Source of the DNA: Actinomycetes bacterium
GTDB lineage: Bacteria; Actinomycetota; Acidimicrobiia; Acidimicrobiales; Bog-793
Direction of reading: 5' to 3'
NCBI GenBank assembly: GCA_021809805.1
Contig: JAJZKA010000010.1
Coordinates: 1 to 46,352, forward strand
DNA: 46,352 bases
Shown here: positions 17,901 through 29,848 of the stretch, piece after piece
How the letters are laid out: each line of letters starts with the position of its first letter
Position numbering within the stretch: position 1 is the stretch's first letter
Position numbers and translations under genes: made by a program
The notes under the pieces: generated by a model
What the model was told of the DNA's origin: nothing
Seen by the model: only the letters and a program-made list of their open reading frames with translations
The model's database searches: none

Positions 17901-18477
17901 GGAGTTGACGGGACGACATCTCGCTCCGCACCCCGGCATCGACGGCGTCTTGTTCACCGGCGCCTTCGACATGGTCCGACGCTTGCTGAATGGTCCGACG
18001 CTTGCTGAGTGGCGCTCCGCGCTGCGACGTCACCGCGAGACGAGCGCCGAGAACGCGATCGTGATGCACGGCGGCCACCGACGAGGACGCCGTCGTTCGG
18101 CAACTCGTGGGCTCGGGCGTTGGCCATGGAGGGCAGAATCGCTTTGCCGCAAGCCCTGCCATCTTGGAGGCGCCGGTCTGCGAGAACGCCCGCTTGTTGA
18201 AGATCGCCTCGCCGCGTGCTCGAAGTGGTGGGTGGTCCGCAACCCCAGGTCACATCTCCGCGGCAAGAACGAGCTGGCGGGCTCGCCGGCATTGAGTGCC
18301 TCCGTCGCTCGTGAGGTCCGCAGGGGTGGGGGCGAATGCGTCGTGGAAGACGAGGGACGCAGCGCCCACCGCCGCCACGGCCTCCTCTCCACGACCGCCA
18401 GCTCTCGACAACCTGGCGGACTCGCAGGCCCGCCTCATGACCTGGCCCGCCCGCCACGACGTTGAAGGACGTTCCCG
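17901..18477. other. Non-coding stretch between yggT and the GH38 gene
   Basis: No frame on either strand shows family motifs or a credible start. It contains one perfect tandem duplication (17971-18008) and otherwise looks like decayed sequence. Together with 23765-25099 it borders a two-gene cassette inserted between yggT and divIVA. No tRNA or inverted repeat of an insertion sequence was recognised. Confidence 0.5.
17971..18008. repeat. Perfect 19-bp tandem duplication
   Basis: ATGGTCCGACGCTTGCTGA occurs at 17971-17989 and again, abutting, at 17990-18008 with no mismatch. It lies in non-coding DNA next to the inserted GH38 cassette. It may be a replication slippage product or scar. Nothing shows a function. 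Confidence 0.85.
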
Positions 18478-21400
18478 ATGGACATCACCTCGATCGATTC
18501 GACCTACTGCTTTGTCTCACGCCAGGACGAACTGGCACAGGTGGTGCGGGTGATCGTCACCGGAGCGCGCCCCGATCAAGAGCTCGAGGTCTCGTTACGA
18601 GGCCGTGGCCTGGAGGCGATCGTCCCCTGGCGAGGGCTCCCCGAACCGGCACTGGCCGGCACTGCCACCGGGCCTGCTTGGGCTCCCCGCCAGGACGCAG
18701 GGCTTGCGAGCACATCGGCCCGCTTCACGCCGGCCCCCGCGCTGCCCGAAGGGGTGGTGGTCGAGCTCACCCTGCCTGCAGGGATCGACCTGCCCCCGGA
18801 CAGCGAGGTGCAGGTCGAGGCGGTGGCCCGTTCGGGAGACGAGACCGCACGCAGGGATGGGCGCATCGTCGTGCGCCGGCCGGGGTGGCGGATGCTGATG
18901 GTCGCCCACTTCCACTACGACCCGGTGTGGTGGAACACCCAAGCCGGCTACACCTCCGGCTGGGACGAGATGGCCTGGGCGTTGGAGCGGCGCGAGGCCT
19001 TCCAGCACACCGGGCTCGCCCTCGTAGAGGCGCACCTCGAGCGGGCGCGTCTCAGTCCGGGCTACAAGTTCGTCCTGGCTGAGGTCGACTACTTGAAGCC
19101 GTTCTGGGACCTGTATCCGGACCGGCGCGAGGAGCTGCGTGGCCTCGTGGCCGCCGGCCGGGTGGAGATCGTGGGTGGCACCTACAACGAGCCCAACACC
19201 AACCTCACCGGGGCCGAGACCGCCATCCGCTGCGCGGTCTACGGCATGGGCTTCCAGCGCGACGTGCTGGGGGCATCCCCCCGCAGCGCCTGGCAGCTCG
19301 ATGTATTCGGCCACGACCCGCAGTTCCCTGGGATCATGGCCGACTGCGGGGTGGACTCTTCGGGCTGGGCCCGCGGCCCGTTTCATCAGTGGGGGCCGAA
19401 GCGGCACGCCGGCAGCAATAAGTGGATGCAGTTCCCCTCGGAGTTCGAATGGATTGCTCCGAACGGCAAGGGGCTGCTCACCTGCTACATGCCCAATCAT
19501 TACTCGGCCGGCTGGGAGCTCGAGCGGGCGAGCACGCTGCCGGGGGCGATGTGGCGGGCCTACGAGCTTTTCGATGAGCTCGCGCAGGTGGCCGCGACCT
19601 CGGTGACCCTGCTGCCCGTGGGCACCGACTACACCCCGCCAAGCCGCTGGATCGTGGAAGTCGCCGAGAGCTGGGCGACTCGGTACGCCTGGCCCCGCTT
19701 TGAGGTGGGCCTGCCGCAGGAATTCTTCGCTGCCGTGCGCGAGGAGCTGGCCGCCACCGGGCGTCGGCCCTCGGTGCAGACCCGGGACATGAACCCGATC
19801 TACACCGGCAAGGACGTCTCGTTCATCGACACCAAGCAGGCCCAACGCCTGGTCGAGGTCGAGATCGCAGAGTCGGAGGCGATGGCGGCGCTCGCTGCCC
19901 TGGTGGGCGCCGCGCCCACCCGGCGGGCGCTCGACAAAGCCTGGCGCCAGCTGGTCTTCGGTTCCCACCACGACGGCATCACGGGGTCGGAGTCCGACCA
20001 GGTCTACCTCGATCTCCTGGGCGGATGGCGGGAGGCCTACGAGCTTGCCCGCTCCGTCGGCGAGCGCGCCCGCGCCGAGCTGGTGGCGGCGGTGGACACC
20101 TCCGGCGAGCACGAGGCGATCGTGGTCACCAACACCTTGGGCTCAAAGAGGAGCGACCTCGTCGAGCTCACCCTTGCCGACGGTGCGGACGGCCATCTCG
20201 AGGTGCGGGACGGGTCGGGGCGGGTGCTGCCCAGCCTGGTGGAGCCGAACCGGCGCGGCGGGGGACAGAGCCTCTCCTTCCTCGCCCCCGAGGTGCCCGG
20301 CGTCGGGCACCGTACCTTGCGCTTGTGCCGCACCACCCCGAGCGAGGGGCACCCCGGGTGGCGCACCGCCGCGGGCGTGGTGGTCGAGAACGAGCACTTC
20401 CGGGTGCGGGCCGATCCCGGGCGCGGCGGTGGGCTCGCTGCGATCACCGACATCTGCCAGGGCTTCGAGCTGATCCCTCCCGGACAGGTGGGCAACGAGT
20501 TGCTCGTCTATCCGGAACACGCCAACCACCCCGAGTTTGGCGAGGGCCCGTGGCACCTCCTGCCTGCTGGCCCGCCCGCCCGCTCCTCGGCCGCCCCCGC
20601 AAGGATTCGGCGGGAGGTCTCCGCGCTCGGTGAGCGGCTCGTGGTCAACGGAGCTGTGGAGGGCACCTCCTATCGCCAAGAGGTCACCCTTTGGCACGGT
20701 GTGCGGCGGGTGGAGCTGCGCACCGAACTGCACGGCTGGCGGGCGGCGGACCGCCTGGTGCGCCTGCGCGTGCCCACCACCCTCGCCGGGGCCACCCCGG
20801 TCTCGGCCGTCGGGGACGCCGTGGTGGCGCGCAGCTACGGCCTCATCGAGGTGGATGCCGCAGAGCACCCGTGGACCCTGGACAACCCGGCCGCCGAGTG
20901 GTTTGGCCTCAGCACCACCTTTGCGGTGTGCTGCCGGGCCGGGGACGACGAGCGCACGCTGTCCGTAGGCGTGGCCGAGGTGGTCGTCCCCGCGGGCGAG
21001 GACGGCGCCGCGTGGGCGCGCGAGCTCTTGGTTGCGCTCGTCCAACAGGGGGTCACGGCCACCTGCTCGGAGGCCGGGCGCAACCGCTATGGCGGTCTGC
21101 TCGGCGACTCCAACCTGCCCGACTTCCGCATCGCCGTGGGCGGTCCGGACGAGAACGAGTTTGTGGAGCGGCTGCTCGAGCGGGCTCCGGCCCACGCCGA
21201 GTGGCTCCGGGAGCGGCTCGCTGGCGGAGATGGCGCGGCGGTGCTGGTGCCGCCGTCGCCCGACCAACCACCACCGTTCGTCCCGGGCGCCGACGTGCGC
21301 GGGGAGCGGTGCCTGCCGGTGCTGGTGGTCGCTGGCGCGGCCACCGAGACGACGGTCGGTGCGGTTCGGGCCCTGGTCGCCCAGGTACGGACCGGACAGG

Positions 21401-22935
21401 TCACCCTTGAACAACCCGCCCACCTCCTGCCGGCGGCCCGCTCCTCGGTACCGGCGTGGACCGCGGCGCTCGTCAACCGCGGCACGCCGGGCTTCGCGGT
21501 GGACCCCGACGGGGCCCTGCACGTCTCCCTGCTCCGGGCCTGCACGGGCTGGCCCTCGGGAGTCTGGATTGACCCGCCCCGGCGGAGGGCACCTGACGGC
21601 TCGGCCTTCGAGCTTGAGCACTGGAGCCACGTCTTCGAGCACGCCCTCCTCCTCGAGCCGGGGGGCTGGCGGGCCGCCGGCTGCGTGGAGGCCGCGCAGG
21701 GCTATAACCGGCCCCTTCGGGCCAGCCTCGCCGACGCGCGGCCAGCGCCATTGCCCAGCACGGCCGCCCTGCTCTCGCTCGAGGGAGGGGCCGGGAGTGC
21801 CGGTCGGCCCGTGCTGGCCGCCCTGAAGCCAGGGGGCAACCCGCTCGCCGCCGGGGACGCCACCCCGCTGGCGATAGGGCCCGGGGTCGATCTGACCCTG
21901 CGCCTGTATGAGGCTCATGGCCAGCCGGTCGAGCTGCGGGTGACGAGCGCCGCTCGGCTGCTCGGGGCGCGGCGCGCGAACCTCCTGGAGGAGGCCGCCG
22001 CCGAGCTGCCGCTTGGCGAGGATGGGACGCTGCCGCTCGCTCTCGAGCCAGCCGAACTGGCGACCTACCGACTGCACCTCGAGGCGCTGGTGGGAGCGAG
22101 GGCCGCGACACCAGAAGACCAGGAGCCGGCTCAGCCGGTGTTCAGCCGTTACTGGCTGCACAACAAGGGGCCAGCGCCGATGGGAAACCAGGCGGTCGCC
22201 GTGCACGTGCTCACCCCCGCCCGCACGGTTCGGGCCGGTGAACCCTTTGAGGTGCCGGTCCAGGTCGCCTCGAGCTCCTCCCGGGAGGTGCAAGAAGGCA
22301 CGGTGGAACTCCGGGTGCCCGAGGGGTGGTGGCTCGATCCCCCGAGCCGGCTCTATGCGCTCGCCCCCGGTGCCCATCTGCGCTTCGGGGCCACCGTGCG
22401 GGTCCCCAAGGAGTGCCATCCCGGCCGTTACTTCGTGGCGGCCGCCAGCGTCGATCGGGCCGGACAGCGCCAGGAGGACGTGGTCAGCGTCGAGGTGCTG
22501 CCTCCATTGCGCGAGGGGGACCGGGTGGACGCCCCCGAGCTGCTGCGTCTGCCGGCGCCGCTCGGCCACCCCTCTCGCGACGTGGCCGCCGAGCTCGAGG
22601 CGGTGCTGTCCCCCGGGCGCCTCGCACTCGGCCCGGGTGAGGTGGGAGGGCTCGCGCTGGCGCTGCGCAACCGCACCCAGGACTCCCTGCGCGGCGAAGC
22701 GCAGCTGATCTCCCCGGTCGAGACGTGGCCTTTTGTCGAGCCCTGGACCCAGGCCTTCTCCGTGGAGCGGGGCGATGAAGTCGGGGTGTGCGCAAAGGTG
22801 CGCGCGCCGGCCGCCGGATACCTCGCCTCCTGGGCGCTGTTCAAGGTCACCTATTTCGGCCGGCTGTGGTACTCCCCGCCAGTCGAGCTCGTGTTGGGGA
22901 CCGAGGAACGCGACGCCGAGGGGACCGGTGGCTGA
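18478..22935 (+). CDS. Glycoside hydrolase family 38 alpha-mannosidase with C-terminal NEW3-like domains
   Basis: A 1485-residue enzyme expected to hydrolyse alpha-mannosides by a zinc-dependent retaining mechanism. An N-terminal beta-rich region (1-135) is followed by the GH38 barrel: AHFHYDPVWWNT with zinc ligands His146 and Asp148, QLDVFGHD with the likely nucleophile Asp275, and GSHHDGITGSE with zinc ligand His498. GH38 C-terminal beta domains follow. From about 1243 come two beta-sandwich segments: a NEW3-like one (AGEPFEVPVQVASSSS...) and another to the end. There is no signal peptide or membrane segment, so it is predicted cytoplasmic. Other actinobacteria carry GH38 enzymes with the same HFHYDPVWWNTQ core. 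Start ATG follows GAAGGA. Its 3' end overlaps the isomerase gene, implying coupled expression. The natural substrate cannot be read from the sequence. Confidence 0.92.
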   Translation: MDITSIDSTYCFVSRQDELAQVVRVIVTGARPDQELEVSLRGRGLEAIVPWRGLPEPALAGTATGPAWAPRQDAGLASTSARFTPAPALPEGVVVELTLPAGIDLPPDSEVQVEAVARSGDETARRDGRIVVRRPGWRMLMVAHFHYDPVWWNTQAGYTSGWDEMAWALERREAFQHTGLALVEAHLERARLSPGYKFVLAEVDYLKPFWDLYPDRREELRGLVAAGRVEIVGGTYNEPNTNLTGAETAIRCAVYGMGFQRDVLGASPRSAWQLDVFGHDPQFPGIMADCGVDSSGWARGPFHQWGPKRHAGSNKWMQFPSEFEWIAPNGKGLLTCYMPNHYSAGWELERASTLPGAMWRAYELFDELAQVAATSVTLLPVGTDYTPPSRWIVEVAESWATRYAWPRFEVGLPQEFFAAVREELAATGRRPSVQTRDMNPIYTGKDVSFIDTKQAQRLVEVEIAESEAMAALAALVGAAPTRRALDKAWRQLVFGSHHDGITGSESDQVYLDLLGGWREAYELARSVGERARAELVAAVDTSGEHEAIVVTNTLGSKRSDLVELTLADGADGHLEVRDGSGRVLPSLVEPNRRGGGQSLSFLAPEVPGVGHRTLRLCRTTPSEGHPGWRTAAGVVVENEHFRVRADPGRGGGLAAITDICQGFELIPPGQVGNELLVYPEHANHPEFGEGPWHLLPAGPPARSSAAPARIRREVSALGERLVVNGAVEGTSYRQEVTLWHGVRRVELRTELHGWRAADRLVRLRVPTTLAGATPVSAVGDAVVARSYGLIEVDAAEHPWTLDNPAAEWFGLSTTFAVCCRAGDDERTLSVGVAEVVVPAGEDGAAWARELLVALVQQGVTATCSEAGRNRYGGLLGDSNLPDFRIAVGGPDENEFVERLLERAPAHAEWLRERLAGGDGAAVLVPPSPDQPPPFVPGADVRGERCLPVLVVAGAATETTVGAVRALVAQVRTGQVTLEQPAHLLPAARSSVPAWTAALVNRGTPGFAVDPDGALHVSLLRACTGWPSGVWIDPPRRRAPDGSAFELEHWSHVFEHALLLEPGGWRAAGCVEAAQGYNRPLRASLADARPAPLPSTAALLSLEGGAGSAGRPVLAALKPGGNPLAAGDATPLAIGPGVDLTLRLYEAHGQPVELRVTSAARLLGARRANLLEEAAAELPLGEDGTLPLALEPAELATYRLHLEALVGARAATPEDQEPAQPVFSRYWLHNKGPAPMGNQAVAVHVLTPARTVRAGEPFEVPVQVASSSSREVQEGTVELRVPEGWWLDPPSRLYALAPGAHLRFGATVRVPKECHPGRYFVAAASVDRAGQRQEDVVSVEVLPPLREGDRVDAPELLRLPAPLGHPSRDVAAELEAVLSPGRLALGPGEVGGLALALRNRTQDSLRGEAQLISPVETWPFVEPWTQAFSVERGDEVGVCAKVRAPAAGYLASWALFKVTYFGRLWYSPPVELVLGTEERDAEGTGG

Positions 22936-23764
22936 GGTAGCGGGCCCGTTTCGCGGCGAGGGCGGGACCGTCGGTTGGGTCCACGGTCGCCCGATCGAGG
23001 GAGCCCGGCTCGACGATTATCTGCACCAGCTCGCCAGTTCGGTGCTTGGGGCGCGCCTCGGCCTGGAGGCGACGGACGGCGGTGGCTCCGTGCGCGCGCT
23101 TGCCATGCGCCGGTGGGCCGCAAAGGCACTGCTCGTGGACGCGCTGATGGAGGAAGAGGCGCGCCGGCTCGAGATTGCGGCGTCCGCCAGCTTCGCGGAC
23201 TGGCTCCAGGCGCTGGAGCGCAAGGGCGAGCTGGTGGTCGCCGCGCCAACCGAGGAGGAGGCACGCGCCTGTTACCGAGCCAATCCGGCCCGCTTCGTCA
23301 GCCCGGAGGCTCGAAGGGTTCGCCACCTGCTCGCTCGGGAGGAGGCGACCGCCCGGTCGCTCGCCGCGGAGGTGGCTGGCGGCCGTTCCCTGGAAGGGCT
23401 CGCCGCCTCCTGCTCCGCTGACGCCGGCAGCCGGTCGCGCTGCGGGGATCTCGGCTGGGTCGAGCGGGGCCAGCTCGCCGGCCCGCTCGAGGCGGCCATC
23501 TTCTCGGCCCCGCTCGGTCGCCTTGTGGGGCCGCTCCGAAGCGGGTTCGGCTGGCACCTCCTGCGGGTCGAAGGGTCGCGCCGCGGCGGCGTCCGCCCGT
23601 TCGCGCAATGCCGGGAGGAACTGCTGGCCGGGCTGTCCGGCCTCCGTCGGCGCGAGGCGCTGCTCGACTGGCTGGTCGGCCGGCTCGCGAGCTGCGTGCG
23701 GGTGCCCAACGGCGATGACCACCCGCTCCTGCCCGGGCTTCCCGGCACCGCGCATCGCCACTGA
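22928..23764 (+). CDS. Parvulin (PpiC)-type peptidyl-prolyl isomerase, cytoplasmic
   Basis: A 278-residue SurA/PrsA-like protein. A helical N-terminal part (about 1-110) resembles the chaperone region of such foldases. One parvulin domain at about 125-215 follows (ARRVRHLLA ... GDLGWVERGQLAGPLEAAIFSAPLGRLVGPLRSGFGWHLLRVEG), then a short C-terminal helical tail. Unlike SurA or PrsA it has no signal peptide or lipobox. The GTG at 22928 overlaps the end of the GH38 gene by 8 nt and follows GAGGGGAC, so the two are co-translated. A dedicated folding helper for the large mannosidase is an inference from this linkage. Confidence 0.82.
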   Translation: MAEVAGPFRGEGGTVGWVHGRPIEGARLDDYLHQLASSVLGARLGLEATDGGGSVRALAMRRWAAKALLVDALMEEEARRLEIAASASFADWLQALERKGELVVAAPTEEEARACYRANPARFVSPEARRVRHLLAREEATARSLAAEVAGGRSLEGLAASCSADAGSRSRCGDLGWVERGQLAGPLEAAIFSAPLGRLVGPLRSGFGWHLLRVEGSRRGGVRPFAQCREELLAGLSGLRRREALLDWLVGRLASCVRVPNGDDHPLLPGLPGTAHRH

Positions 23765-25099
23765 AGGAGCAGACGGTCGGCAGGCGCCGAGCGCGACTCC
23801 TCAGGGCCCTATCACCGGGGCACGCTCGCTGCCCGCTCCCTCGACGACGCGAACCGCGGACCTTTGGAGTCGCCTTCCCGGGGTTGCGAGCCCTGCACCC
23901 TCTTGCGGCCGCCGTGTCGCCAGAGCGGCCCCGAAAGGCGCCGTGATGTGACGAGCCGGCCATCCCAGGCGATGCCCGCTTACCCCCCGTGAGGTAGGTC
24001 GCACGACGATCTTCTCGTGTGCGGTGAGCGCCGGCAGGGATTGGTGGTCCGAAACCTGACGCCGATCGCGGCGCCGGGGACCTCAGCACGTCATGGCGCG
24101 AGCAGCGGGTCGTTCTGCTCATCGCGACGTCGGCGCGCCAGCCGGCGGCCGGCGTGTGCTGGCCCCGTCCGGGTGAGCCCGGATGTGATGCGGGGCGGCC
24201 CGGTCAGCTTCTGGTGATCGGCCCTCTGGTGGATGACACCTTGATTTTCGTTGGGCCGAGCGCGGCACCCGCCCCAGGTGCTCACCCGCAGACTCTGGTG
24301 TCGGCGACTGGGCGCCAACAAGTCCGTGGAGCGGCGTGGCGCTCCTTCATCCATCAACCCCATGCGGGCCTGTGTGGTCTTGGGGAGTTGCCCTTCGCAC
24401 CTCAGACCCAGCAGGGCGCGACGCCGATCGTGGCGCTGGTCATCTCGCGAAGAGCGACGGACGCGAGCACGGGCTCGAACTCAGGGCCGGACCGGCACCA
24501 TGAGCCCGAAGGTACCGTCCGGGTTGCCGGCCACCTGGTCCGTCCGGAGGCACGCGAAAGGTGCGCTGCGACGCGTCCGTGCTCCGCGTCGCCAAGGAGC
24601 ATGCTGTCGGGGTCGAGCCAGGCTGGCTGAGCGTCGTCGCATCGACGAGGCAGACCCGCGGTGCGGGGCGCGATGCCTCGAGGCGGCGCGCCAGCATCGC
24701 TGCGATGAGGTCGCGTTGAACGCCTCGGTAGGCGCTCAGTCACTTCAGCTTTGTGACTGGGAGCTCCTCCGCGGGCCGAGCATCTGGGCCATCGCCGCCG
24801 GGTGGTGACGCGACCACTCCTTGCCAGAGGCGAGTCAGCGTCGCGCGAGGTCCCTGCCCGAGGTGAGGGCACGGACGGCGAGCGACGCGTCTTCACCGAC
24901 CGCGACGGCCCGATGCGCCGGCGGCGCCAGACCGGCGCCAGACCATCGAGAGCCTCTGGCGCTTGAGCCACTCCCTCGAGCGGCGTCACGGGTCGAAGTG
25001 CGCAAGGCCACTCGAGCCAACGGCGCACGATCCCGGGGGCCAGGGCCAGCGAGTGAGCCGGCTCGCAGCGGCATCCACGGGCTTCGCGAGGGGCAGGGC
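23765..25099. other. Long stretch without a recognisable gene
   Basis: About 1.3 kb between the isomerase gene and the divIVA promoter. Several open frames of 70-240 codons exist on both strands, but none shows a domain, catalytic motif or ribosome site. Overlapping frames are equally open, the usual G+C-rich artefact. No tRNA, inverted-repeat pair or transposase signature was identified. It may be decayed mobile DNA that came with the GH38 cassette. Confidence 0.45.
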
Positions 25100-25105
25100 T
25101 AGCAT
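25100..25105 (+). promoter_or_regulatory. -10 box for a leaderless divIVA transcript
   Basis: TAGCAT lies exactly 8 nt before the divIVA ATG (25114). No Shine-Dalgarno fits in the 8-nt gap, so transcription should start at or within 2 nt of the start codon. No clear -35 is seen. Confidence 0.6.
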
Positions 25106-25113
25106 CGCGATCC

Positions 25114-26049
25114 ATGGAGATCTCTGGCAAGGTCCTGCGCGAGGTCGAGTTCCGGGACCGGCTGCGTGGCTATGACACCGACGAGGTCGACGAGTTCCTC
25201 GAGAAGGTTGCCGTCGCGGTCGATGACCTGCGCGCCGAGATGGCTCGCCTCACCGAGCGGGCGACACGCGCCGAGCAGGCATCGCTCGAGGTTGCCGCGC
25301 CGCCTCTCCCCGCCCCGCCACCCGCGCCTAGCGAGTATGCGCTCGACGACGACGCCATCCGGCGCACCTTGGTCCTCGCCCAGCGAACCGCGGATCTCGC
25401 GATCGCCGAGGCCCGCGAGGAGGCGTCGAAGGCCCTCGCCGAGGCCCGCAAGGAGGCTGAGACGCTCGTCGGCCAGGCGAAAGAGCACGCCCGGCGGACC
25501 CGCGACGACGCGGAGCAGGACCTGCACAGCCGGATCGCCCAGCTCCAAAGCGAGAGCGAGCGCCTCGAGAACGAGGTCGAGAGCCTGGCCCGCCTCGTTG
25601 AGAGCGAGCGGGCACGGCTCACCGAAGGGCTCTCCTCCGTGCTGCAGATGGTCGGCGACACCCTCAGCGTCTCTGACGAGCTGAGCGCGCGGCGCGGCAA
25701 GCCCTTGGCCGACGACGGGCATGTGCCGACCACGGAGGAGCCCTCCGCGCTCGAGCATGCTGCACCGCCACCATCAGGCAGCTCTCTTGGTGCCACCGAC
25801 GAGGGCACGGCGTTGCCGGACGTCGAGGCGGAGATCGCCGAAGACGCCGACCGTGCCTACGGCGGCAGCTTCCCCGGGCCGAGCACGGGCAAGGTGCGAC
25901 CGTTGCCGGCGGGAGGCGCCGACGCAGCCGAAGAGGAGCTGTGGCAGCGCTGGGCGCACGGGCGCGACCTTGGGCTCGTTCCCGAGCCTCACGAGCCGCC
26001 TGACCCGGGGAGATTGCCCGGGCCCTCTGGGGGCGGTCTGAGCGCCTGA
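25114..26049 (+). CDS. divIVA: Polar growth/division protein DivIVA (Wag31)
   Basis: A 311-residue coiled-coil scaffold that senses negative membrane curvature at poles and septa. In actinobacteria it directs apical growth. The N-terminal DivIVA domain FRDRLRGYDTDEVDEFLEKV (residues 13-32) is conserved. A Pro-rich linker, long Ala/Glu/Arg coiled coils (about 85-185) and an acidic, Pro-rich C-terminus follow. In other actinobacteria divIVA follows yggT directly; here 7.2 kb intervenes. The ATG is set by the DivIVA motif and the -10 box 8 nt upstream, consistent with leaderless translation. Confidence 0.94.
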   Translation: MEISGKVLREVEFRDRLRGYDTDEVDEFLEKVAVAVDDLRAEMARLTERATRAEQASLEVAAPPLPAPPPAPSEYALDDDAIRRTLVLAQRTADLAIAEAREEASKALAEARKEAETLVGQAKEHARRTRDDAEQDLHSRIAQLQSESERLENEVESLARLVESERARLTEGLSSVLQMVGDTLSVSDELSARRGKPLADDGHVPTTEEPSALEHAAPPPSGSSLGATDEGTALPDVEAEIAEDADRAYGGSFPGPSTGKVRPLPAGGADAAEEELWQRWAHGRDLGLVPEPHEPPDPGRLPGPSGGGLSA

Positions 26050-26063
26050 GCGCGTTCCGCCGA

Positions 26064-26078
26064 CTCCGCGGCACGGAG
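26064..26078. terminator. Small hairpin between convergent divIVA and ileS
   Basis: CTCCG (26064-26068), loop CGGCA and CGGAG (26074-26078) form a short stem in the 37-nt gap between the two convergent stop codons. Flanking GCCG/CGGC may extend it with an internal loop. No T-tract. A shared bidirectional terminator is plausible but weak. Confidence 0.3.
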
Positions 26079-26086
26079 GCAGCGGC

Positions 26087-29362
<3,276 letters not shown>

Positions 29363-29367
29363 TGGCC

Positions 29368-29374
29368 TAGAATA
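29368..29374. promoter_or_regulatory. Overlapping divergent -10 boxes (ileS / DUF167)
   Basis: On the + strand TAGAAT (29368-29373) lies 8 nt before the DUF167 ATG. On the - strand TATTCT (29374-29369) lies 6 nt before the ileS ATG. The two hexamers share five base pairs, so only one polymerase can melt the site at a time. Both transcripts would be leaderless. Confidence 0.6.
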
Positions 29375-29381
29375 TTCCGGC

Positions 29382-29756
29382 ATGTCCGGAGAACTGTTCG
29401 AGCTTGAGGCGCGCTCGGTTGCGGGCGGCCCCGTCGACGTGCTCCTGCGCCTGCACGTCCAGCCCGGCGCCGGCCGCGCGGCCGTGATGGGCCGCCATGG
29501 CGATGCCCTCAAGGTGAAGGTGGCGGCGCCACCGCTGCAGGGACGTGCCAACACGGCAGTGTGCGAGCTCGTCGGCGAGCTCTTCGGCGTCCCCGTGTCG
29601 CGCGTCGAGCTCGTGAGCGGGCAGACGCACCGCGACAAGCGGATTCGTATCCGCGAGGTCGATCCTGCGCATGTGGCTCGGGTGATCGACCAAGCGATCG
29701 AGCGCGCCGGCTCGAGTGTCGGGGGCCGCGATCTCCATGGGCGCGGCCAGCGCTGA
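29382..29756 (+). CDS. DUF167 / YggU family protein
   Basis: A 124-residue protein of the small alpha/beta DUF167 family, whose function is unknown. It carries the family core LRLHVQPGAGRAAVMGRHGDALKVKVAAPPLQGRANTAVCELVGELFGVP, ending in VSRVELVSGQTHRDKRIRI. The family is usually near yggT and pgeF genes, in line with the division neighbourhood. The ATG is set by the -10 box 8 nt before it; no ribosome site is present. Confidence 0.87.
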   Translation: MSGELFELEARSVAGGPVDVLLRLHVQPGAGRAAVMGRHGDALKVKVAAPPLQGRANTAVCELVGELFGVPVSRVELVSGQTHRDKRIRIREVDPAHVARVIDQAIERAGSSVGGRDLHGRGQR

Positions 29757-29848
29757 GCCCATGGGCGCGGGAATAGGCACCTTGCGCGCCGACGTTCAAG
29801 GTCATCGGCTATCGTCGCGCACTTCCTCGGGAAGGAGACCACCGAAGG

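Noticed and set aside
17653-18162. 169-codon minus-strand frame across yggT and the following gap
   Set aside because: Part of it is antisense to the certain yggT gene, and the rest has no recognisable domain.
24091-24363. 90-codon minus-strand frame and overlapping + strand frames in the 23.8-25.1 kb gap
   Set aside because: No motif, no ribosome site or -10/start pairing, and several frames are equally open, which is typical of non-coding G+C-rich DNA.
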